NCBI GenBank assembly: GCA_035717845.1
Contig: DASTIC010000189.1
Coordinates: 1 to 22,417, forward strand
Direction of reading: 5' to 3'
Length of the DNA: 22,417 nucleotides
Source of the DNA: DASSUW01 sp035717845
Lineage (GTDB): Bacteria; Actinomycetota; Thermoleophilia; Solirubrobacterales; Solirubrobacteraceae
Of this stretch, positions 1 to 6,563 are shown one piece after another (within the stretch, counting starts at the first letter, position 1; each line of letters begins with the position of its first letter). The notes under the pieces were generated by a model. The model ran no database searches. It saw only the letters and a list, made by a program, of their open reading frames with translations, and had not been told where the DNA came from. A program made the translations under genes and the position numbers.

Positions 1-976
1 CGACGACGACGAGGGCTCCGGTGGCGGTTCGGGTACCTCGCAGACCGAGGAGAAGCCGGCCATCAAGGTCGGCCTCGTCACCGACATCGGCGGCCTCAAC
101 GACCGCTCGTTCAACCAGCTCGCCAACGAGGGCCTCGAGAAGGCCAAGTCCGAGCTCGGCGTCGAGGGCCAGGCGCTGACCTCGAAGTCGAACGCCGACT
201 ACGTCCCGAACCTCTCCCGGCTGGCCCAGCAGCAGTACGACCTCGTGATCGGCGTGGGCTTCCTGATGGCGGAATCGATCAACACCGTGGCCACGAAGTT
301 CCCCGACACGAACTTCGCGATCATCGACTTCTCGCAGGCGGGCCTCAAGAGCAAGCCGGCCAACGTGCGCGGCCTGCTGTTCAAGGAGAACGAGGCCGGC
401 TACCTGGCGGGCTACCTCGCGGCGCTGGTGGTGAAGAAGAAGGGCGGCGACCAGGTGCTCTCCTCGGTCGGCGGCCAGAAGATCCCGCCGGTCGACGCGT
501 ACATCGCCGGCTACCAGGCCGCCGCGGGTGAGGCCGCCAAGGGCATGAAGACCCTCAACGGCTACTCGCAGGACTTCGTCGACCAGGCGAAGTGCAAGGA
601 GATCGCGCTCAACCACATCGCCGAGGGCGCGCAGGTCGTGTTCCAGGTCGCCGGCCAGTGCGGACTCGGGGCGCTCGACGCGGCCAAGGAGAAGGGCGTG
701 CTCGGCATCGGCGTCGACGCCGACCAGGGCTACCTGGGCGACCACATCCTCACCTCGGCCATGAAGCGGGTCGACACCTCGGTGTTCGAGACCGTGAAGG
801 CGGTCCAGGACGGGGCCTTCAAGGGCGGAGAGGACCAGATCTTCGACCTCAAGTCCGAGGGCGTGGGCCTGGGCAAGATCAGCGCCGACGGCCAGGAGTT
901 CGAGAGCCAGATCGACGAGATCCGCCAGAAGATCATCGACGGAGAGGTCACCGACATCCCGGCCGAGGTCAAGTAG
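1..976 (+). CDS. BMP-family ABC transporter substrate-binding lipoprotein (5' end missing)
   Basis: This is the 3' part of a periplasmic-binding protein of the BMP/PnrA family, which captures purine nucleosides or similar ligands outside the cell and delivers them to an ABC importer. The frame is open from base 2, so the signal peptide and lipobox lie outside the window. The visible part begins with an acidic, Gly/Ser-rich linker (DDDEGSGGGSGTS), typical of the stretch between a lipid-anchored cysteine and the folded domain. The family motif VTDIGGLNDRSFNQ follows, then the two-lobed fold with YDLVIGVGFLM, FAIIDFS and GVLGIGVDADQG. The protein ends VTDIPAEVK. The ATPase gene starts 28 bases after its stop, and ATPase plus two permeases of the matching class follow, which supports the call. 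The ligand is inferred from family members such as B. subtilis NupN and is not visible in the sequence. Confidence 0.93.
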   Translation, partial: DDDEGSGGGSGTSQTEEKPAIKVGLVTDIGGLNDRSFNQLANEGLEKAKSELGVEGQALTSKSNADYVPNLSRLAQQQYDLVIGVGFLMAESINTVATKFPDTNFAIIDFSQAGLKSKPANVRGLLFKENEAGYLAGYLAALVVKKKGGDQVLSSVGGQKIPPVDAYIAGYQAAAGEAAKGMKTLNGYSQDFVDQAKCKEIALNHIAEGAQVVFQVAGQCGLGALDAAKEKGVLGIGVDADQGYLGDHILTSAMKRVDTSVFETVKAVQDGAFKGGEDQIFDLKSEGVGLGKISADGQEFESQIDEIRQKIIDGEVTDIPAEVK

Positions 977-1004
977 ACCCCGGCCGGGCCAAGACACCAG
1001 GCCG

Positions 1005-2534
1005 ATGCCCACCGGCGACTCGCTCGCGCTCGAGCTGCGCGGGATCACGAAGCGGTTCGGCTCGCTGGTCGCGAACGACGCGATCGACCTCGAGCTGCGC
1101 CGTGGGGAGATCCACGCGCTGCTCGGCGAGAACGGGGCCGGCAAGTCGACGCTGATGAACGTCCTCTACGGGCTCCTCCAGCCCGACGAGGGCGAGATCC
1201 ACCTCGAAGGCGAGCCGGTCAAGATCGATTCCGCGCGGCGGGCGATCGGCCTGGGCATCGGCATGGTCCACCAGCACTTCATGCTCGTCCCGGTGATGAC
1301 CGTGGCCGAGAACCTCGTGCTGGGGACCGAGCCGCACAGCGGGCCGCTGATGGACTACAAGGAAGCGGCGGCCCGCACCCGCGAGCTGTCGGAGCGGTTC
1401 GGCCTCGCCGTCCGGCCCGGGGCCAAGGTGCAGGACCTCGGGGTCGGCGCCCAGCAGCGCGTGGAGATCCTCCGAGCGCTGTTCCGGGGCGCGAAGGTGC
1501 TCGTGCTCGACGAGCCGACCGCCGTGCTGACCGCGCAGGAATCGCAGGACCTGTTCCGCGTGCTGCGGACGCTGAAGGAGGAGGGGACGTCGATCGTCTT
1601 CATCTCCCACAAGCTCAACGAGGTGCTCGACGTCTCCGACCGCGTGACCGTGCTGCGGCGCGGCAAGAAGATCGACACGGTGGAGACGGAGGGGGCGACG
1701 GAGCGCAGTCTCGCGACCCTGATGGTCGGCCGCGACGTGCTCCTGCGGGTCGAGAAGCCCGAGCACCAGCCGGGCGAGCCGCTCCTCGAGGTCCGCGAGC
1801 TGCACGTCGCCGACGACCGCGGCCTGCCCGCCGTGCGGGGCCTGAGCCTCGAAGTCCGGGCGGGGGAGATCGTCGGCCTCGCGGGCGTTGACGCGAACGG
1901 GCAGAGCGAGCTGATCGAGGCGATCGTCGGGCTGCGCCACCCCACCGCTGGACAGGTGATCCTCGACGGCCAGGACCTGGCCGGCAGGAGCACGCGCGAG
2001 ATCCTCGACGCCGGCGTCGGTCACATCGCCGAGGACCGGCACCGCCGCGGCCTCGTGCTCCAGTTCGACCTCGCCGAGAACATCGGCCTGCGCGAGTACC
2101 GCAAGCCGGGCGTCTCCCGCTTCGGCTGGCTGTCGCCGCGCAGGTTGGCCGAGCGTGCGCGCGGGCTGCTGCGCGAGTACGACGTCCGCGGGGGCGAGGC
2201 CGACACGCTCGCCTCCTCGCTCTCGGGCGGCAACCAGCAGAAGGCCGTGATCGCGCGCGAGCTGTCGTCCGACCCGAAGCTGATCATCGCCGCCCAGCCC
2301 ACGCGCGGGCTCGACGTCGGCGCGATCGAGTTCGTGCATCGGCGGCTCGTCGAGGAGCGCGACGCGGGCCGCGCGATCCTGCTCGTGTCGCTCGAGCTCG
2401 AGGAGATCCGCTCGCTCAGCGACCGAGCGCTGGTGATCTACGAGGGCGAGATCGTGGCCGAGCTCGACCCGTCCTCGTCCGAGGAGGACTTCGGCGTGGC
2501 GATGACCGGCGGCGGGCGCAAGGCGGCAGCGTGA
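1005..2534 (+). CDS. Nucleoside-type ABC transporter ATP-binding protein (two ATPase domains)
   Basis: A 509-residue double ATPase that powers the BMP-type importer from the cytoplasmic side. Domain 1 has Walker A GENGAGKST at residues 41-49, a Walker B VLVLDEPTAVLT and a diverged signature LGVGAQQRVEI near residue 145. Domain 2 has a degenerate Walker A (GVDANGQSE, residues 294-302), an intact signature LSGGNQQ (406-412) and AAQPTRGLDVG where the Walker B glutamate would be. This one-and-a-half-site layout is normal for the sugar/nucleoside class (RbsA, NupO) and is not damage. Length is usual for the family. The ATG at 1005 has only a weak ribosome site. The stop overlaps the start of the next permease by 4 bases, so the two are probably translationally coupled. 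Confidence 0.95.
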   Translation: MPTGDSLALELRGITKRFGSLVANDAIDLELRRGEIHALLGENGAGKSTLMNVLYGLLQPDEGEIHLEGEPVKIDSARRAIGLGIGMVHQHFMLVPVMTVAENLVLGTEPHSGPLMDYKEAAARTRELSERFGLAVRPGAKVQDLGVGAQQRVEILRALFRGAKVLVLDEPTAVLTAQESQDLFRVLRTLKEEGTSIVFISHKLNEVLDVSDRVTVLRRGKKIDTVETEGATERSLATLMVGRDVLLRVEKPEHQPGEPLLEVRELHVADDRGLPAVRGLSLEVRAGEIVGLAGVDANGQSELIEAIVGLRHPTAGQVILDGQDLAGRSTREILDAGVGHIAEDRHRRGLVLQFDLAENIGLREYRKPGVSRFGWLSPRRLAERARGLLREYDVRGGEADTLASSLSGGNQQKAVIARELSSDPKLIIAAQPTRGLDVGAIEFVHRRLVEERDAGRAILLVSLELEEIRSLSDRALVIYEGEIVAELDPSSSEEDFGVAMTGGGRKAAA

Positions 2535-3736
2535 CGATCGAGCCTGAGGCCGCTCCCCAGACGGTCGCCGGCCGCCTGTCGACCTACCTGCGCGGCGGCG
2601 GGGTGATCACCCCGTTCATCACCGTCGTGTTCGCGTTCTTCGTGGCGGCGCTCGTCGTGCTCTTCACCGGCGGCAACCCGATCGAGACGTTCGAGGCGAT
2701 CTTCAAGGGCACCGGGCTGAACTGGCTGTTCCCGTGGACGAGCGAGGAGGACCGCATCGTCGCCGAGATCAACCTTCAGCAGACCCTGATCGTCACCACG
2801 CCGCTGATCCTCACCGGGCTGGCGGTGGCCTTCGCGTTCCGCTGCGGGCTGTTCAACATCGGCGGCCAGGGCCAGTACCTGGTCGGCACCTTCGCCGCCG
2901 TGTGGGTCGGCTCCGAGTTCACGAGCATGGCCGCGGTGCCGCACATCGTGCTGGCGATGCTCGCGGCGTGCGTGGCCGGCGCGGTGTGGGGCGGGCTCTC
3001 CGGCCTGCTGAAGGCGACCACGGGCGCCAACGAGGTGATCTCGACGATCATGCTCAACTGGATCGCGGTCTGGACCGGGATCTACCTGTTCGGGCTCGGC
3101 GGGCCGCTGCAGAGCGACACCGAGACGTCGGTGCCGGTATCGAACGACATCGCCGAGAACGCCAAGCTCCCGGTCTTCTGGGGTGATCCCGAGCTCCAGG
3201 GCCTGCACATCGGGATCTTCTTCGCGCTCGCCGCGCTGCTCGTGTTCTGGGTGCTGCTCAACCGCACCCGGACTGGCTTCGAGGTGCGGGCCGTCGGCTT
3301 CAACCCCGAGGCCGCGCGGGCCGCGGGCATCTCGGTCGGCCGCAACTACGTGCTGGTGATGGCGGTCTGCGGCCTGTTCGCCGGCTTCGCCGGGTCGCTC
3401 GACGTGCTCGGTTGGCAGTTCCGGGTCGCCACCAACGACATCGAGATCTCGCAGATCGGCTTCCTCGGCATCGCCGTGGCGCTGCTCGGGCGCAACACGG
3501 CGGTGGGGGTGCTGTTCTCGGCGCTGCTGTTCGGCGCGCTCGTCACGGGCACCTCGGTGCGCAACCTCGACCCGACGGTCTTCGAGCCGGCCAAGGCGGT
3601 CAACCTGACCTGGATCATCCAGGGCCTCGTCGTGCTGATGGTGAGCGCCGACGTGCTGGTGACGTACTTGTGGCGGCTGCGAGGCCGCTTGCGGCGGCGC
3701 GGAGGCCCGGCCCCGGCGGCGGAGGTGGCATCGTGA
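2531..3736 (+). CDS. Nucleoside-type ABC transporter permease, first subunit
   Basis: A 401-residue inner-membrane permease of the BPD_transp_2 / NupP type. It starts with GTG at 2531, overlapping the ATPase stop as GTGA. Hydrophobic segments appear from about residue 27 (FITVVFAFFVAALVVLF) and recur to the C-terminus, about ten in all. The family signature FNIGGQGQYLVG lies near residue 112, and the conserved permease loop AVGFNPEAARAAGISVGRNY near residue 255. The C-terminus is a positively charged Arg-rich tail. The protein should form the translocation channel together with the next gene. Its end overlaps the next start by 4 bases. The substrate is inferred from the BMP-type binding protein upstream. 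Confidence 0.94.
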   Translation: MTIEPEAAPQTVAGRLSTYLRGGGVITPFITVVFAFFVAALVVLFTGGNPIETFEAIFKGTGLNWLFPWTSEEDRIVAEINLQQTLIVTTPLILTGLAVAFAFRCGLFNIGGQGQYLVGTFAAVWVGSEFTSMAAVPHIVLAMLAACVAGAVWGGLSGLLKATTGANEVISTIMLNWIAVWTGIYLFGLGGPLQSDTETSVPVSNDIAENAKLPVFWGDPELQGLHIGIFFALAALLVFWVLLNRTRTGFEVRAVGFNPEAARAAGISVGRNYVLVMAVCGLFAGFAGSLDVLGWQFRVATNDIEISQIGFLGIAVALLGRNTAVGVLFSALLFGALVTGTSVRNLDPTVFEPAKAVNLTWIIQGLVVLMVSADVLVTYLWRLRGRLRRRGGPAPAAEVAS

Positions 3737-4953
3737 GCACCGTCGCGCTGCGGCGGAGGCCGCCCACCGAGGACGCCGAGGCGACGGGCGGGCTGACGAC
3801 GCGGCACATCGGCTGGGCCGGCGTGGCGCTGGCCTTCCTGGCGTTCTTCGTGGCGCTCCCGCCGCTCACGATCCGCTCGCCGATCCCGACCGTGATCCTC
3901 GCGCTGGCCGCCGCCGCGGCGGGCGTCTGGGCGTTGCGCGGGGGAGAGCGCCGGCTGGCGACGGGCGCGCTGGCCGCCGCCGTCATCGGCCTCGCCGGCG
4001 GGATCGCGGCGACCCGATCCGGGGTAACCAACCTCGAGCGCGTGGTCGTATGGTCGGCGCTGTTCGCCGCGATGCTCCGCTACGCGACGCCGCTGCTCTT
4101 CGCCGCGCTCGGCGGGCTGTTCTCCGAGCGCAGCGGGGTCATCAACATCGGCCTCGAGGGCATGATGCTGATGGGAGCGTTCTGGGGGATCTGGGGTGCC
4201 GAGGTGACGGGCTCGTGGGTGGTCGGGCTCCTCATCGGCATGGCCTCGGGCGGGCTGTTGGCGCTCATCCATGCCCTCTTCTCGGTCAGCCTCCGCGCCG
4301 ATCAGATCGTGTCGGGGTTCTCGATGAACTTCCTCGCGCTCGGGATCACCGGCTTCGCGTACGTGAGCATCTACGGCACCCAGGGCACGCCCGACGAGAT
4401 CCCGCGCGCGCCCGACGTGACCGTCCCGCTGCTCGACGACATCCCGTTCGTCGGCGACGTCATCGGGCGGATGAACATCCTGATCTGGCTCGGCCTGCTG
4501 ACCGCGCTGCTGACCTGGGTGGTCGTGTTCCGCACGCCGATCGGGCTGCGCTTGCGCTCCGTTGGCGAGAACCCGCTGGCCGCGCAGACGGCCGGCGTCT
4601 CGCCCGTGCGGGTGCGCTACGCCGCCGTGGTCATCTCCGGCGTGCTGGCCGCCATCGGCGGCGCCTACCTGTCGATCGGCTTCATCGGCTCGTTCGGGGA
4701 GAACATGACGGACGGCCGGGGCTTCATCGCCCTCGCCGTGCTCATCTGCGGGCGGTGGATGCCGGGCGGCGTGCTCGTCTTCGCGCTGTTGTTCGGCTTC
4801 TTCAGCTCGCTCGCCCAGCGGCTCGACGTGTTCTCGGAGTCGGCAGCCACGCTGTTCCAGGCGCTGCCGTACGTGATCACCCTGATCGCAGTGGCCGGCG
4901 TGGTCGGGCGCTCGATCCCGCCGCTGGCGATCGGCCGCCCGCTGGACCGCTGA
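3733..4953 (+). CDS. Nucleoside-type ABC transporter permease, second subunit
   Basis: A 406-residue permease partnering the preceding one (NupQ type). I place the start at GTG 3733, which overlaps the upstream stop as GTGA. The open frame extends further left, but only antiparallel to real codons of the upstream permease. The core motif INIGLEGMMLMGAFWG is near residue 137, followed by the permease loop SVGENPLAAQTAGVSPVRVRY and a C-terminal hydrophobic run ending IPPLAIGRPLDR. Residues 1 to about 115 form an N-terminal extension with roughly three extra hydrophobic segments ahead of the core, which makes the protein longer than the ~320-residue B. subtilis homologue. This is the last gene of the transporter operon. 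Confidence 0.93.
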   Translation: MSTVALRRRPPTEDAEATGGLTTRHIGWAGVALAFLAFFVALPPLTIRSPIPTVILALAAAAAGVWALRGGERRLATGALAAAVIGLAGGIAATRSGVTNLERVVVWSALFAAMLRYATPLLFAALGGLFSERSGVINIGLEGMMLMGAFWGIWGAEVTGSWVVGLLIGMASGGLLALIHALFSVSLRADQIVSGFSMNFLALGITGFAYVSIYGTQGTPDEIPRAPDVTVPLLDDIPFVGDVIGRMNILIWLGLLTALLTWVVVFRTPIGLRLRSVGENPLAAQTAGVSPVRVRYAAVVISGVLAAIGGAYLSIGFIGSFGENMTDGRGFIALAVLICGRWMPGGVLVFALLFGFFSSLAQRLDVFSESAATLFQALPYVITLIAVAGVVGRSIPPLAIGRPLDR

Positions 4954-4974
4954 CGGCCTGCCATCATCCGGTCC

Positions 4975-5478
4975 ATGCGCCGGCTCGCCTGGATCGTGGT
5001 CACGGTCGGGATGGCCGGTTGCGGGACGAGCGACGCCGATCGCTTCGACCTGCGCACGCCCGGGAGCGCCGATCCCGTGGTCCGGGAGGCGAGCACGCCC
5101 GACAAGCCGACCGCACGCGAGGTCGGCGTGATCCGGGGCTGGGCCGACGCGCTGCGGGCCGGGAAGGTCGACAAGGCGTCCGAGTTCTTCGCCATCCCGG
5201 CCTTCGTGTCGAGCGGCACGCCGATCCTCACGCTCTCCAACCGCCAGGCGGTGCGCGAGTTCAACGCCGGCCTGCCGTGCGGGGCGAAGCTGGTGCGCAC
5301 GGCCCGCGGCCAGGGTCCGTTCGTGGTCGGGACGTTCCGGCTCACCAAGCGCCCCGGAGGCGGGCGCTGCGTCGGCATCGGCGAGCTCGCGTCGACCGCG
5401 TTCGAGATCGACCACCGTCGCATCAAGCGCTGGTACCGGGTGCCGAACCCGTCGAGCTCCGAAACCAAGTCCAGCTGA
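4975..5478 (+). CDS. Small lipoprotein, probable NTF2-like fold
   Basis: A 167-residue protein with a short N-terminal hydrophobic stretch (LAWIVVTVGMAGC) ending in a plausible lipobox with Cys16, so it is probably lipid-anchored outside the membrane. The mature part has the rhythm of NTF2/SnoaL-like domains: an N-terminal helix (GVIRGWADALRAGKVDKASEFFAIPAF), a middle segment with FNAGLPCGAKL, and C-terminal strands ending IKRWYRVPN. Two further cysteines (in LPCG and GGRCVG) could form a disulfide. No catalytic residues can be named and I do not assign a function. It starts 21 bases after the transporter operon and may be cotranscribed with it, but nothing links it to transport. The fold call is by pattern only. 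Confidence 0.8.
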   Translation: MRRLAWIVVTVGMAGCGTSDADRFDLRTPGSADPVVREASTPDKPTAREVGVIRGWADALRAGKVDKASEFFAIPAFVSSGTPILTLSNRQAVREFNAGLPCGAKLVRTARGQGPFVVGTFRLTKRPGGGRCVGIGELASTAFEIDHRRIKRWYRVPNPSSSETKSS

Positions 5479-5521
5479 GCGTGTTCATATGCTTCGTGCT
5501 CGGCTCGCCGCCCTGCGTCGT

Positions 5522-5594
5522 GCCCGCCTAGCTCAATTGGTAGAGCCCCGAACTTGTAATTCGGAAAGTCCCGGTTCGAGTCCGGGGGCGGGCT
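5522..5594 (+). tRNA. tRNA-Thr, anticodon TGT
   Basis: A complete 73-base cloverleaf can be drawn. Acceptor stem GCCCGCC (5522-5528) pairs with GGCGGGC (5587-5593). The D arm is GCTC/GAGC around AATTGGTA. The anticodon stem CCGAA/TTCGG holds loop CTTGTAA, with anticodon TGT at 5555-5557, reading ACA/ACN threonine codons. The T arm is CCCGG/CCGGG around TTCGAGT. The discriminator base is T5594 and CCA is not encoded. A weak TATGCT at 5488-5493 might be a -10 element, but no -35 is evident. Confidence 0.97.
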
Positions 5595-5642
5595 CTCCGG
5601 TCATGCCTCAACCCCTTGAACAGAACAGCCGATACCTCATAC

Positions 5643-6503
5643 ATGCGTCCAGTCGTTGCTCTCCTCAGTCTGCTCCTCATCTGCCTGATCGCCCCGTCCG
5701 CCGCGTCCGCGAAGGTCCTCGTCGGAGTCGGCGACCAGCAGCCCAAGTCGTATAAAGACAAGAAGCTCCGCGCGCTCAAGCTCGACACCGCGCGCTATGT
5801 GATCGCGTGGGACTGGTACAAGGAGCCGTGGATGATCCACGAGGCGGACCAGTGGATCGCCAATGTGCGCGCCGCCAAGCTCCGCCCGCTGCTCGTCTTC
5901 AACCGCAACTGGCGGCGCAGCGGCAAGTACAAGGTGCCCACGCTGAAGTCGTACGTGAAGAGCTTCAAGCTGCTGCGCGAGCGCTACCCGGACGTGACCG
6001 AGTTCTCCGCCTGGAACGAGCCCAACGTCCCCGCCCAGCCGTTCGCTCGCAAGCCGGCCCTGGCCGCCAAGTACCACAACGCGCTGCGCGCCGAGTGCCC
6101 GCGCTGCACGATCGTCGGCGCCGACATCAACGACAACCCCAACATGGCGTCGTGGCTGTCGGTCTACAAGCGCCACGTGCGCAAGCCGAAGGTGTGGGGC
6201 CTGCACAACTACCGCGACGCGCACCGCAGCATCGGGTCCACGCGGCTGTTCCTGCGCATGGTCCGCGGGCCGCTGTGGCTGACCGAGACCGGCGGCATCC
6301 GCCTTCGCGGCGGCGAGGCGGCCCAGGTCCAGGCCACGCGCAACCTGTTCGCCATCACGCGCGCGAACAAGCGCATCCGGCGGCTGTACTTCTACCAGTG
6401 GCGCCACCACCGCACGAATCGCTGGGATTCGGCGTTCTTCTCGGCCTCCGGCAAGCCGCGGGCGTCGTACCGCACGCTGCGCGCCGAGCTGCGCCGCCGC
6501 TGA
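5643..6503 (+). CDS. Secreted TIM-barrel glycoside hydrolase-like protein
   Basis: A 286-residue protein with a clear signal peptide (hydrophobic core VVALLSLLLICLIAP, cleavage after ASA at about residue 23), so it is exported. The mature part resembles a clan GH-A (beta/alpha)8 barrel. WNEPN at residues 124-128 places Glu126 as the likely acid/base. LTETGG at 213-218 places Glu216 as the likely nucleophile. HNY at 188-190 matches the aromatic/His stretch between the two in such enzymes. The specific GH family and the substrate cannot be told from sequence alone. I prefer ATG 5643 because the signal peptide begins there; an in-frame TTG at 5616 would add nine polar residues in front of it. 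It follows the tRNA-Thr closely, and a palindrome lies just past its stop. Confidence 0.82.
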   Translation: MRPVVALLSLLLICLIAPSAASAKVLVGVGDQQPKSYKDKKLRALKLDTARYVIAWDWYKEPWMIHEADQWIANVRAAKLRPLLVFNRNWRRSGKYKVPTLKSYVKSFKLLRERYPDVTEFSAWNEPNVPAQPFARKPALAAKYHNALRAECPRCTIVGADINDNPNMASWLSVYKRHVRKPKVWGLHNYRDAHRSIGSTRLFLRMVRGPLWLTETGGIRLRGGEAAQVQATRNLFAITRANKRIRRLYFYQWRHHRTNRWDSAFFSASGKPRASYRTLRAELRRR

Positions 6504-6509
6504 CCCGCC

Positions 6510-6533
6510 CTTGACCCGCCCCGGCGGGTCAAG
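6510..6533 (+). terminator. Perfect GC-rich palindrome (terminator-like or operator-like)
   Basis: CTTGACCCGCC (6510-6520) and GGCGGGTCAAG (6523-6533) are perfect inverted copies, 11 bases per arm with 2 bases between. It lies 7 bases past the stop of the glycosidase-like gene and about 30 bases before the GGDEF/EAL gene. No T-run follows, so it is not a classical intrinsic terminator. It could equally be a protein-binding palindrome for the downstream gene. The left arm sequence TGACCCGCC is also repeated directly at 6501-6509, across the stop codon. Confidence 0.45.
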
Positions 6534-6563
6534 TGGGCGCGTTGCGGCGTCGATACCGGAAGG

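Noticed and set aside
2281..2320. Loss of the Walker B glutamate and degenerate Walker A in the second ATPase domain as gene decay
   Set aside because: The AAQPTRGLDVG form and GxDxNGQSE are usual in the BMP-type double ATPases, so this is a family trait.
969..2339. Minus-strand open frame opposite the ABC ATPase
   Set aside because: It is the antisense of a well-conserved ATPase and shows no domain of its own.
5522..5642. Phage or island attachment site at the tRNA-Thr 3' end
   Set aside because: No second copy of the tRNA 3' end and no integrase are visible in the window; flanking genes look like ordinary chromosome.
5616..5642. TTG 5616 as start of the glycosidase-like gene
   Set aside because: It would place nine polar residues before an otherwise standard signal peptide that begins at ATG 5643.
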